Origin: Elusimicrobiales bacterium
Lineage (GTDB): Bacteria > Elusimicrobiota > Elusimicrobia > Elusimicrobiales > Elusimicrobiaceae
DNA: 25,108 nt
Reading direction: 5' to 3'
Assembly: GCA_041651175.1 (NCBI GenBank)
Contig: JBAZJT010000026.1
Coordinates: forward strand, 1 to 25,108
A program made the position numbers and the translations under genes. Under the pieces are notes generated by a model that did not search any database, was not told where the DNA came from, and was given only the letters and a program-made list of their open reading frames with translations. Numbering within the stretch: the stretch's first letter is position 1; each line of letters begins with the position of its first letter. Shown piece after piece: positions 1 through 7,103 of the stretch.

Positions 1-73
1 CATTTCCAGCGTCATGGCTTAGTTTACGAACGACAGAGCGCAAACGGACGATTTCAGCGCGGTTCAGGCTCAT
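1..73 (-). CDS. possible 5' end of an unidentified gene leaving the window
   Basis: Read on the minus strand from an ATG at 71-73, 24 codons stay open to the window edge (the protein begins MSLNRAEIVRLRSVVRKLSH). The peptide looks like a plausible basic, helical N-terminus, but only 73 bases are visible. No clear Shine-Dalgarno sequence precedes the ATG. It would be divergent from the methyltransferase at 217. I do not recognise a family. It could equally be a chance open frame. Confidence 0.28.
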   Translation of the reverse strand, partial: MSLNRAEIVRLRSVVRKLSHDAGN

Positions 74-118
74 CTTGTGTTGGAAACGAGCATTCCTTCA
101 GGCTCATCTTGCATTGGA
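63..118. repeat. two-unit direct repeat, 34-bp period
   Basis: The 15-mer TTCAGGCTCATCTTG occurs at 63-77 and again at 97-111. Each copy is followed by a two-base difference and then TTGGA, so about 20 of 22 positions match. The first unit contains the ATG of the possible minus-strand gene at 1-73. The second gives an out-of-frame ATG that stops after 17 codons. Two units only; it looks like a local duplication. Confidence 0.6.
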
Positions 119-216
119 TAATTCTGGAATTTGCAGTGGGCGTTCAGAAAAGGTAAAATTACTCATTACTACATGTGGGGATGCGCTTAAATCCAGACTT
201 CGAACGCAGAGGACCA

Positions 217-918
217 ATGCACAAATTGACATTGCACGCGATTGCCAAAGTGCTCGACATATTGCAAAAACCATTCCTGACCAACGAGGAGGAAGACCCC
301 TCCAACCGGGTCCTCTTTGAGTTCGCGGACATCGTAAATGCCATGCCCGACGCCAAAATACTGGAAGTCGGCTCAAGAAACGTAACCGGTGAAACCCATA
401 AGAGAAGAAATTGCTTCCATAATCAGGCCGGTTATACCGGATTTGACGTGCTGGCCGGAGAGAATGTTGATATCGTGGGCGACGCGCATGAACTGTCCTC
501 ATATTTCTCAGCGAATTCATATGACGCGGTCATGGCGAGTTCCGTGTTCGAACATTTGCTCATGCCATGGAAAGTCGTTCTGGAAATGAATATTGTGCTG
601 AAAAAAGGCGGTTATTTATACATATCCGTGCCTTCTATCTGGCCTCCCCATGAATTGCCTTGTGATTTTTGGCGTTATCTGCCGAATTCGTTTGACGGGC
701 TGTTAAACAAATATACCGGATTTAAAATACTTAAAACCATCGAAGGTGTGCCTTGCCGGGTGGTTTCGCTCGCCGGTGACAAAGGAACACGCAACCACAT
801 CCTTTACAAACAAAACCAGCATGTCGCATTGATAGCGCAGAAAATCGGAGATCCCGACCAGAACTTGAAATGGGATGTCAAGCTTCAAGATATAACAAGT
901 TGCGCCTATCCTCATTGA
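217..918 (+). CDS. class I SAM-dependent methyltransferase (Methyltransf_11-like)
   Basis: The 233-residue product has the order of motifs of a Rossmann-fold SAM methyltransferase. Motif I is ILEVGSRN at residues 48-55, an acidic strand end follows (YTGFDV, 73-78), then SYDAVMASSVFEHL (101-114, the post-motif strand with the 'EHL' typical of the Methyltransf_11 family) and LKKGGYLYISVP (128-139). There is no signal peptide or membrane segment, so it is cytoplasmic. Such enzymes often modify sugars, lipids or small metabolites in cell-surface polysaccharide clusters; the substrate cannot be read from the sequence. I chose the ATG at 217 because AGAGG lies 5 bases upstream; an in-frame GTG at 175 and an ATG at 181 would add 14 or 12 residues. 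Codon use is clearly more AT-rich than in the operons to the right, suggesting a different origin. It stands alone and is followed by a hairpin element and a terminator. Confidence 0.85.
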   Translation: MHKLTLHAIAKVLDILQKPFLTNEEEDPSNRVLFEFADIVNAMPDAKILEVGSRNVTGETHKRRNCFHNQAGYTGFDVLAGENVDIVGDAHELSSYFSANSYDAVMASSVFEHLLMPWKVVLEMNIVLKKGGYLYISVPSIWPPHELPCDFWRYLPNSFDGLLNKYTGFKILKTIEGVPCRVVSLAGDKGTRNHILYKQNQHVALIAQKIGDPDQNLKWDVKLQDITSCAYPH

Positions 919-934
919 GCCCGTACCGGAAATC

Positions 935-1102
935 TTAACCTGAATGTTTCAGTTGGTTGCGAGGGCCGAGGCGAAAAAGCGCGAAATAATGCCGAACAAA
1001 ATTATCCGCGCGCGCCTCACTGCGCGAAAGGATAATTTTGTGAAGGCAGTATGAAGCGATTTTTCGCCGAATCCCGCAATCCAACTGAAACATTCAGGTT
1101 AA
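935..1102. repeat. long-hairpin (MITE/REP-like) element, copy 1
   Basis: An almost complete 168-bp imperfect palindrome. The outer arms (935-961 and 1075-1102) pair over 27 bases with a single bulged T in the right arm. Further in, 970-982 pairs with 1056-1068 with one mismatch, and 996-1007 pairs perfectly with 1030-1041, leaving a GC-rich apex around 1009-1026. A homologous element lies at 17191-17353 in the same orientation. It shares CAGTTGGTTGCGAG on the left and CGCAATCCAACTG on the right, with the same bulge, while the outermost arm sequences differ in a compensated way. There is no coding capacity. It could be a mobile hairpin repeat, a structured RNA or a recombination site. Confidence 0.85.
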
Positions 1103-1109
1103 TAATTAC

Positions 1110-1143
1110 ATAGCGGAGAACGCATTAAAACGTTCTCCGCTAT
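1110..1143. terminator. bidirectional hairpin terminator between convergent genes
   Basis: A perfect 13-bp stem (1110-1122 with 1131-1143, arm ATAGCGGAGAACG) closes an 8-base loop CATTAAAA. It lies between the plus-strand methyltransferase and the minus-strand gene ending at 1164. The T-tract is weak on both sides (only ATTT on the plus strand), so activity is inferred from stem strength and position. Confidence 0.65.
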
Positions 1144-1163
1144 TTGCGGAATAGTATCAGTGG

Positions 1164-3047
1164 TCAATCTATTTTACGCATAACAATCCGGACGTTCGCG
1201 GTCCCCGTTGTTGTAAAAATGGACATAGAGAAAGCGTATGCGCCACCTGTCCATCTCCCGCCAAAGAAAGTCGTGTTGGTATTCACATAAGTTTGCTGCT
1301 GGCCTGTGTGCAAAATATACTTATTAGGACCTATGTAAAACCGGATAGTACAACTCATTGCATTGGTGTCGCCAGAGCACAATTTGCCATCTGAATTAGA
1401 CGTATAACCATTGCCCGCGTTATTATTCGTGTCGCTTTCAGTGAATCCAGCTCCGTTATATTTGGCGGAAGAATCAGAATTGAACCGATATCGCAAATCG
1501 CCCCCGGAAGTAACCCCGATAATTGTCATCTCATATGTGCCCGTGGTAAAATTAACCGCGTAAGTACCTGTTGACTGCCCGACCCAATTGTTGGATATGA
1601 GCACCTGCGGTAAAAATGCCGGATACCCATCCACGAAAACATTCCCTTGCGAAAACGCCGCGGTGGACACAAATGTTTTTGTCCCGGAAACAGTTTCCGT
1701 TGATGCGGCGGGAGAAGCCCATTGCAATACTCCGGGCGTCAGCGATTCTCCAAGATATTGCCCATTGCTTCCTTGCGTTGATGGCATGGTGTAGGGCACA
1801 TTATTGAGCGTAAGCGTTCCGGAAACGGTCGCCGTGGCCGCAGCTATGCCGTAATCAGCCTTGATGCTGCCATTGACTTCAAGTTTCTCTACCGGGTTTG
1901 CCGTGCCAATGCCGATACTACCGCCATTTAACTGATAGCCGCCCGCGAATCTGGCCCCGAAAGTGTCGGTGGAGGTCAGAACGAAGTCCGCGTCCTGCGA
2001 ATCGGAAACGGCAAACGCGCCATTTGCCGTGGCTTTCGCGCGTCTGCCCGCCGCGAAAGAATAGGAACCGTATGCGGTATTGTTTTCCCCGCCCGGCACC
2101 GTGGCGGAGGTACCGGACGCAGTGTTGGAATAGCCGCCACCCACTGCGGCGTTCTCGGCGGAAGCGGTGTTGAGATTGCCCCCGCCTACGGAGACGTCTA
2201 TTCCCGAAGCCAGGTTATAATAGCCTCCGGACACGACCGCATCATAATTGGAAGCCGTGTTATGGTAGCCGCCGGCAACCACCGTTCTTATCTGGGAAAC
2301 TGTGTTGTTGCTTCCGCCGGAAATGACCGCATCGTTAGCGTTTGCTTGATTGTACGCGCCTCCGGACACAACGGATTCCGTGGCGGTAACGGAATTGCCA
2401 TTGCCGCCGGATACGACCGAATCCGCACCGGAAACAGAATTGTAATAACCACCGGACAACACGGAACTGTTTCCCGAAACCGAATTATGGTATCCGCCAA
2501 CCAGAACCTCGTAGTCGCTTCCTGTTGCGATGTTGTTGCTTCCGCCCGCTATCACGGAATCCCCTGTGGACACCGTGTTGTATTCGCCGCCGGATATCAC
2601 GGATTTCGTGCCGGAAACGCTGTTATTATTGCCGCCGGATATGGTCGAATAAGCGCCGGAGTTCGCGTTAACATAACCGAACACGAAGGAGTAATTCTGT
2701 ATTTGCGCGTCATTCCACGCGGAATCGTACACCGTCCCGGCCCTGAACGCCGCCTTCGCAGGAATCCACATCAGCCGCGTTCCCGCGCCGGACACGGGCG
2801 TTGAACCGTTCGTTCCATTAACCAAAACGCTGCCGCCGGAAACTGCCAAACCGGCTCCAGTAATCGTCAGTGACGAATTTGCTACCGTAACGCTTTGTGA
2901 GGAGTCTGCATAAATCTGTGATTTCGTTACGGTTACGGAATCGGTGTATACCGGGACGGAACTTGCAGTTCCGCCGGATGTGTTCAGAACATCGGCGTGC
3001 GCAACCGCGCACGCCAGCAGGAGGTACGGAATAGCTGCTATTTTCAT
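1164..3047 (-). CDS. secreted YadA-head-repeat (Hep/Hag-like) surface or fibre protein
   Basis: The 627-residue protein starts with a signal peptide (hydrophobic to about residue 16, cleavage near AHA-D19). Residues 90-125 (RLMWIPAKAAFRAG...) resemble the lead-in seen in Hep/Hag-type tail-fibre and adhesin proteins. Residues 131-345 are about 13 repeats of roughly 15 residues with the core S-V-hydrophobic-S/A-G-G-x-x-N-x-hydrophobic-S, as in the left-handed beta-roll of YadA heads. Then comes SIGIGTANPVEKLEVNGSI (residues 377-395), a linker known from tail fibres and large surface proteins. The last ~190 residues are a unique domain rich in aromatic and small residues. No YadA C-terminal beta-barrel anchor and no LPXTG or PEP-CTERM motif is visible, so how it is displayed is unknown. 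It is translationally coupled (ATGA overlap at 3044-3047) to the small gene upstream. A likely role in adhesion or surface structure is inference. Confidence 0.82.
   Translation of the reverse strand: MKIAAIPYLLLACAVAHADVLNTSGGTASSVPVYTDSVTVTKSQIYADSSQSVTVANSSLTITGAGLAVSGGSVLVNGTNGSTPVSGAGTRLMWIPAKAAFRAGTVYDSAWNDAQIQNYSFVFGYVNANSGAYSTISGGNNNSVSGTKSVISGGEYNTVSTGDSVIAGGSNNIATGSDYEVLVGGYHNSVSGNSSVLSGGYYNSVSGADSVVSGGNGNSVTATESVVSGGAYNQANANDAVISGGSNNTVSQIRTVVAGGYHNTASNYDAVVSGGYYNLASGIDVSVGGGNLNTASAENAAVGGGYSNTASGTSATVPGGENNTAYGSYSFAAGRRAKATANGAFAVSDSQDADFVLTSTDTFGARFAGGYQLNGGSIGIGTANPVEKLEVNGSIKADYGIAAATATVSGTLTLNNVPYTMPSTQGSNGQYLGESLTPGVLQWASPAASTETVSGTKTFVSTAAFSQGNVFVDGYPAFLPQVLISNNWVGQSTGTYAVNFTTGTYEMTIIGVTSGGDLRYRFNSDSSAKYNGAGFTESDTNNNAGNGYTSNSDGKLCSGDTNAMSCTIRFYIGPNKYILHTGQQQTYVNTNTTFFGGRWTGGAYAFSMSIFTTTGTANVRIVMRKID
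2013..2657 (-). repeat. in-frame ~45-bp coding tandem repeats
   Basis: The beta-roll section of the YadA-like gene is built from about 13 diverged units of 45 bp, each encoding one SVxSGGxxNxxSxxx coil. The units are degenerate at the DNA level but keep the glycine pair and the asparagine. One unit, around residues 174-181, carries a two-residue insertion. Confidence 0.75.
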
Positions 3048-3394
3048 ATTTTCCCCGTAACGACTTTTTTGACCGTGTTTTTTTCGCGCATGGTTTTCGG
3101 TTTGGCCTGCCCGGCTTTGCGGAATTCAGCGAGTTCCTTGCGCTGCTGCACACGCAGGGATTCTACGGCCTTGGCATGGGAAAGCGTCAAATCTTCCAGT
3201 GATTTGAGCACTTCGGCCTTGTCTTTGCCGCGTAGCTTTTCACGCAGAGCATTGACTTCCTGAATTTGCACATTGCGCAACTGCATTACGGCAACCGCGT
3301 GCTCTTTAATCAAATCCGCATCAGTTTTTGCCGAAACAGCAGCTATTCCCGAACATATAAGCAGGATGGAAAAGAACACCGTTCTTGTTCTCAT
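3044..3394 (-). CDS. small secreted helical protein
   Basis: The 116-residue product has a clear signal peptide (MRTRTVFFSILLICSGIAA, cleavage near VSA-K). The mature part is almost all charged amphipathic helix rich in Lys, Glu, Arg and Leu, ending in a basic tail. There is a strong Shine-Dalgarno (GGGGAGGATTGA before ATG). The stop overlaps the start of the YadA-head gene by ATGA, so the two are co-translated. A helical periplasmic helper for the fibre protein, such as a chaperone or tether, would fit, but no family is recognised and that role is a guess from context. Confidence 0.75.
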   Translation of the reverse strand: MRTRTVFFSILLICSGIAAVSAKTDADLIKEHAVAVMQLRNVQIQEVNALREKLRGKDKAEVLKSLEDLTLSHAKAVESLRVQQRKELAEFRKAGQAKPKTMREKNTVKKVVTGKI

Positions 3395-3445
3395 TCAATC
3401 CTCCCCAAGGATTTAGCAACCATGATTGGAAGCATACTAGTTTTT

Positions 3446-3460
3446 TTGGAGTACCTCCAA
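3446..3460. promoter_or_regulatory. palindrome in the divergent intergenic region (possible operator)
   Basis: TTGGAG-TAC-CTCCAA is a perfect 6-bp inverted repeat with a 3-base spacer. It sits about 50 bp upstream of the minus-strand start at 3394 and about 20 bp before the -35 box of the plus-strand operon. On the minus strand its TTGGAG could also serve as a -35 box, with TATGCT 18 bases downstream. Either an operator or a promoter part is possible; nothing decides between them. Confidence 0.3.
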
Positions 3461-3476
3461 TCGGTTTTCAACGCGA

Positions 3477-3506
3477 TTGACACCGGCGGGGGGGGTTTTG
3501 TACAAA
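3477..3506 (+). promoter_or_regulatory. sigma-70-type promoter with a G8 tract in its spacer
   Basis: A perfect -35 box TTGACA (3477-3482) is followed 18 bases later by TACAAA (3501-3506, 4 of 6 matches to the -10 consensus). The spacer contains eight consecutive G (3488-3495). It lies 62 bases upstream of the first start codon of the six-gene operon. The leader also contains a small CCGGC/GCCGG hairpin (3518-3532) and the strong AAGGAG ribosome site. Confidence 0.6.
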
Positions 3507-3567
3507 ATCAGAAAGGACCGGCACACGGCCGGCGGCAGTGCAGCGAACATGTCTAAGGAGAGATATC

Positions 3568-4164
3568 ATGAAATCAGGCAAAACGGGAATTTTCGTTGTG
3601 TGCGCGGCAGGCGCGGCAATGGCCATGCTTTCCGCCTGCGGTGGGGACAAGGCAACGGTCCAGAACGCCAGCCCGATAGCGGCCCAGGCCCCGGAATGGG
3701 TGAACAGGGGCGGCGCGGCATTCGCCGGCAAGGACACAGGCAAGTATTTCTACGGGGTGGGCATGGTCTCCGGCGTGCAGAACCGCGCGCTGGCGGTAAC
3801 GGCGGCGGACCAGCGCGCCCGCGCGGCGATAGCCGAGACTCTCTCCAACTACGTCGCCAGGCTTACAAAGGACTACATGGCCTCCACCACCGCCGGAGCC
3901 ATGGACAAGTCCAGCGAGGAGCAGAATATCTCCTCCACTCTGAAAGGCTTCACCCAGATAACCCTCAACGGCGCGATAATCATAGACCACTGGAGAGACC
4001 CCTCCGACGGCACCATGTTCTCGCTTGCCAAGCTGGACATGGCTTCCGTCGCGCAGACGCTTTCCGAAGCCAAGGAACTGGACGCCAAGGTGCGCGATTT
4101 CGTGCGCGCCAACGCCGACAAGGCCTTTGATGAGCTTGGCGCCGCGGAACAGCAGAAACACTAA
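3568..4164 (+). CDS. LPP20 family outer-membrane lipoprotein
   Basis: The 198-residue protein has a lipoprotein signal peptide with a textbook lipobox LSAC, the modified cysteine being Cys24. The LPP20-type domain follows: PEWVNRGG (about 42-49), a YFYGVGMV strand, an AVTAADQRARAAIAETL helix (about 75-92) and a later SLAKLDM strand. The ATG at 3568 is preferred over an upstream in-frame start because AAGGAGAG lies 6-13 bases before it and the signal peptide begins there. It is the first gene of the operon and lies 3 bp before lpoB. In other bacteria LPP20, LpoB and COG3014 genes occur together, which supports a shared role at the outer membrane/peptidoglycan interface. Its exact function is unknown. 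Confidence 0.88.
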   Translation: MKSGKTGIFVVCAAGAAMAMLSACGGDKATVQNASPIAAQAPEWVNRGGAAFAGKDTGKYFYGVGMVSGVQNRALAVTAADQRARAAIAETLSNYVARLTKDYMASTTAGAMDKSSEEQNISSTLKGFTQITLNGAIIIDHWRDPSDGTMFSLAKLDMASVAQTLSEAKELDAKVRDFVRANADKAFDELGAAEQQKH

Positions 4165-4167
4165 CCT

Positions 4168-4764
4168 ATGAAAAAAGCATATCTGATACCCGCCGCCTGC
4201 GCGCTGGCGCTGGCCTGCGGCTGCGGCACCTCGGTGCAGAGAATGGACGCCAACGAGGTAAAAGACGTCAGCGGCGCATGGAACGACACCGACTCGCGCC
4301 TTACCGCAGAGGAGATGATGGCAGACTGCCTCTCCCGCCCCTGGTACGACAACGCCAAAGCCCAGTTGGGCAAAACGCCCGTCGTGGTGGTGGGCACGGT
4401 CGGCAACCAGAGCATGGAGCATATCAACACAGGCACCTTTGTTGAGAACCTCCAGCGCGCGCTTATAAACTCCGGCAAGGTGAATTTCGTGGCCGGAAAG
4501 GCCGAGCGAACCGACATCCGCCAGGAACGGCTGGACCAGGACACCAACGCCTCCGACGCCACACGCAAGGAGCACGGGCAGGAAACCGGCGCGGATTATA
4601 TGCTGACCGGGGTCCTCAACTCCATCAACGACAGAGAGGGCGGCAAGGAAATCGTATTCTACCAGACCAACCTGAAACTCATAGACGTCAAGACCAGCCA
4701 GATTGTCTGGAACGGCGAGAAGAAACTCAAGAAATACGTCAAGCGCGCCAAGCATTCGTGGTAA
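4168..4764 (+). CDS. lpoB: penicillin-binding protein activator LpoB-type lipoprotein
   Basis: The 198-residue protein has a short lipoprotein signal peptide with Cys17 (LALAC) as the likely acylation site. The mature N-terminus carries the family signature: RMD, then VSGAWNDTDSRLTAEEM (about 34-50), then a RPWYD segment. Later come the VVVVGTVGN strand (about 72-80), an ENLQRALINSGKV helix (about 93-105) and the C-terminal strand QIVWNGEKKLKKY. LpoB-family lipoproteins sit in the outer membrane and reach through the periplasm to stimulate class A penicillin-binding proteins; here the partner synthase is not in the window. Unlike the enterobacterial protein, the linker between lipid anchor and domain is short. 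It starts 3 bp after the LPP20 gene with a weak ribosome site, suggesting translational coupling. Confidence 0.9.
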   Translation: MKKAYLIPAACALALACGCGTSVQRMDANEVKDVSGAWNDTDSRLTAEEMMADCLSRPWYDNAKAQLGKTPVVVVGTVGNQSMEHINTGTFVENLQRALINSGKVNFVAGKAERTDIRQERLDQDTNASDATRKEHGQETGADYMLTGVLNSINDREGGKEIVFYQTNLKLIDVKTSQIVWNGEKKLKKYVKRAKHSW

Positions 4765-4766
4765 AC

Positions 4767-6083
4767 ATGCGTCCGGTTCTTGCGGCGGCCCTGTGCGCGT
4801 GCGCGGCATTCATGTGCGCGTGCGCGGGGCCGTCGCGCGCATACAAGACAAAACTCCAGGGCCAGATAGCCGCCGGCAACTACGACGGGGCCATCGCGGA
4901 AATCAACGCCGCGAAAACAAAGGAATATTCCAAAAAGAACTCCGTGCTCTACCATCTGGATTTGGGGATGGTGGAGCATGACGCCGGGAAATGCGAGCAA
5001 AGCGACGCCGATTTCGACGCCGCCGAGGCGCGCATGGACGAGCTTTACACTAAAAGCATCTCCCGCGCCGCCGGCACGTTGCTGATAAACGACAACACCA
5101 CCGAATACGCCGGCGAACCGCACGAGCGCGCGCTGCTCAACGTATTCCGCTCGCTTAATTTCATCTGCCTGGGCAGGCTAGATGACGCCGCCGTGGAAGC
5201 GCGCAAGGTCGCGTTTTATCTGGACCATCTGCGCCAGGCGCGGGGCGGCAAGTACAATTACCGCGACGACGGTTTCGCGCAGTATCTGGCCTCGCTGGTG
5301 TTTTCCGAGACCGGCAAGGCCGACGACGCGCGCATTTGCATGGCCAACGCCATGAACGCCTATGCCGCATACCCGGCGGGGTTTGCGATGCCAGCTCCGC
5401 AGCAGGCCGCCCCCCCCGGCGGGGGAAACGGCGAGATTGTTTTCTTCCATTATAACGGGATGGCTCCTGCGAAAGTGTCCAGAACCTTCCAGGTGGCATG
5501 GAACGACGCGGTCATAGCCATGCGCGCCTCCGGCGACGCGGAAGCCGGGGGCGCCCGCGTCAAAAACGCGCTGGACGCCGGCATTCTGGGCAATGCCATA
5601 ACGGTTTCCTATCCCGAATACGAGGATATGCCCTTCATAATAAAATCCTCCGAGGTTTCAGCGGACTCCGCGGCGGTTTCCGCCAAAACGGAGGTTGTGG
5701 AAAACATAGCCGCAATCGCCAGGGACGAGCTTGCCAATGCCGCGGCCGCGCAGCGGACGCGCATGGTGGCGCGCGCGGCAATCAAATACATTCTGGCCAA
5801 AGCTGCCGAGCAGAAAGCCGAGCAGCAAAGCCAGGGGCTGGGGCTGCTGGCAAAGGTGGTGGCCGGAGCGGTTACCGCCGCAACCGAAGTGGCCGACACC
5901 CGCTCCTGGGCCACTCTGCCGGCTGAAATACGGATGGCCCGGCTGGAACTGCCGCCGGGCAGATACGATTTGAAGCTGACGTTCCGGGACGCTTACGGCA
6001 ATGCCGCCGCAAGCGATGTTATGAGGGGGGTGGAAGTCTCGCGCGGAAAGCGGACATTTGCGCATTACCGCACCGCAAGATAA
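4767..6083 (+). CDS. COG3014-type lipoprotein with TPR-like N-terminal half
   Basis: The 438-residue protein begins with a hydrophobic signal with several cysteines (MRPVLAAALCACAAFMCACAG). Cys19 is the most likely lipidation site. Residues ~25-180 are helical with TPR character (GNYDGAIAEINAAK, LLNVFRSLNFICLGRLDDAAVEARKV split over two helices). A Pro/Gly-rich linker (~205-220) leads to a C-terminal domain with NGEIVFFHYNG and a final beta-rich segment (ELPPGRYDLKLTF). This arrangement matches COG3014 proteins, which are typically encoded beside LpoB and LPP20. The ATG at 4767, 2 bp after the lpoB stop, is preferred over an in-frame GTG at 4758 inside lpoB. A run of eight C (5410-5417) encodes Ala-Pro-Pro at the linker and is a possible slippage site. 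A scaffold or partner for the lipoprotein complex is inferred. Confidence 0.85.
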   Translation: MRPVLAAALCACAAFMCACAGPSRAYKTKLQGQIAAGNYDGAIAEINAAKTKEYSKKNSVLYHLDLGMVEHDAGKCEQSDADFDAAEARMDELYTKSISRAAGTLLINDNTTEYAGEPHERALLNVFRSLNFICLGRLDDAAVEARKVAFYLDHLRQARGGKYNYRDDGFAQYLASLVFSETGKADDARICMANAMNAYAAYPAGFAMPAPQQAAPPGGGNGEIVFFHYNGMAPAKVSRTFQVAWNDAVIAMRASGDAEAGGARVKNALDAGILGNAITVSYPEYEDMPFIIKSSEVSADSAAVSAKTEVVENIAAIARDELANAAAAQRTRMVARAAIKYILAKAAEQKAEQQSQGLGLLAKVVAGAVTAATEVADTRSWATLPAEIRMARLELPPGRYDLKLTFRDAYGNAAASDVMRGVEVSRGKRTFAHYRTAR

Positions 6084-6098
6084 TTCACGGAGGATAGC

Positions 6099-7103
6099 AT
6101 GAAAAGGGCGATAATTTCTCTTTCGGCGGTGGCGGCCATGTGCTGCGCCGCGCGCGCCATGGACAAGCCGGACTGGGTGGACGGGCAGAGCCTGGAATAC
6201 CCGCGCGCCAGGTACGTAACCGGCGTAGGTTCCGCAGACGACCGCGCCTCCGCCGAGGATCGCGCCCGCGCGGAAATAGCGCGCGTGTTTTCCACATCCG
6301 TAACCGCGACCAGCACCATAAGCGAGAGCGAAAGCAAGTCCTCCTCCGCGGGAGCGTCATTTTCCCAGCAGGTGGGCGAGACGGTGCAGACCGCCTCCAA
6401 AAAAATGCTGGAAGGCGCCGAGATTGCGGAGGTCTGGCAGGACAACCAGACAAAACGCTATTACGCGCTGGCCACTCTGGAAAAGGCGAAGGCCGCCGCC
6501 ATCGCCTCGGCCAAGCTGGCGGACCTGGACGCCCAGATAAAAACATGGCGAGATTCCTACGAGCAGGCAAAGGACCGCCCGGTAAAGATAAAATCCGCGC
6601 TGAAGCTGTCGGCTCTGTTTGGGGCGCGGGCGGATATCGTCTCCGAACTGCGGGTGCTGGACGCCGCGCCCGCGGCGCAGGATGACGCGCAGTTCGCCGC
6701 CAAGGTTTCGCAGACAATTTCCGGCATAACAATCGCCGTTTCCGCCAAAGGCGAAAACGGAAAACAGGTGGAGACCGGCATCATCGGCGCGCTGACAGGC
6801 ATGGGCTTTGCCGTGCGCAAGCCCGGCGGCGACAGCAAGGACGCCGACATAATCGCCGAGGCCGACGTCTCTTCGGAGACTTTGGCCGCGGCGGACTCCG
6901 ACGGCTGGAAATGGGCGCGCGGCACGGCCACCGTCGCGCTCAAAGACGCCGCGACAGGCAAGGTGTTTGCGCAATTTGAGGCGTCGGAAAGGCAGGCATC
7001 CTCCGCGCAGGAGGAAGCGGCGCGGCGCAGCCTGGCCGCCGCCTCCAGGTCCGCCGCCGAGAAAACTGCTTCCGCTGTAAAGTCTTACTTTGAGAACCAA
7101 TGA
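6099..7103 (+). CDS. second LPP20-type periplasmic protein with extra C-terminal domain
   Basis: The 334-residue protein has a signal peptide (to about ARA-M21) without a proper lipobox: the cysteines lie in AAMCCAA. It is therefore probably soluble in the periplasm. Residues ~24-135 follow the LPP20 pattern: PDWVDG, YPRARYVTGVG, SADDRASAEDRARAEIARVF, then EGAEIAEVWQDN and KRYYALATLEK. After a coiled segment (~140-175), residues ~185-334 form a second alpha/beta domain (GITIAVSAKG, TGIIGALTGMGFAVRKPGG, GTATVALKDAATGKVFAQFE), resembling the small domains found in periplasmic activator proteins. A strong GGAGG ribosome site lies 6 bases before the ATG, suggesting high or independent translation. 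Its stop overlaps the protease start by 4 bases. It is a paralogue, in family terms, of the first gene of the operon. Confidence 0.83.
   Translation: MKRAIISLSAVAAMCCAARAMDKPDWVDGQSLEYPRARYVTGVGSADDRASAEDRARAEIARVFSTSVTATSTISESESKSSSAGASFSQQVGETVQTASKKMLEGAEIAEVWQDNQTKRYYALATLEKAKAAAIASAKLADLDAQIKTWRDSYEQAKDRPVKIKSALKLSALFGARADIVSELRVLDAAPAAQDDAQFAAKVSQTISGITIAVSAKGENGKQVETGIIGALTGMGFAVRKPGGDSKDADIIAEADVSSETLAAADSDGWKWARGTATVALKDAATGKVFAQFEASERQASSAQEEAARRSLAAASRSAAEKTASAVKSYFENQ

Noticed and set aside
63..118. Two CRISPR-like direct repeats with a 34-bp period
   Set aside because: There are only two units, with no spacer pattern and no cas genes. The repeat is better read as a local duplication.
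935..1102. Integron attC site
   Set aside because: The core reads GTTGG...CCAAC, the reverse of the RYYYAAC...GTTRRRY layout of attC. The element is longer than a typical attC, and no integron integrase or cassette array is visible.
3574..4809. 411-codon minus-strand open frame opposite the LPP20 and lpoB genes
   Set aside because: It is a shadow of GC-rich plus-strand codons. It lacks a ribosome site and a recognisable domain, while the plus-strand products have lipoboxes and family motifs.
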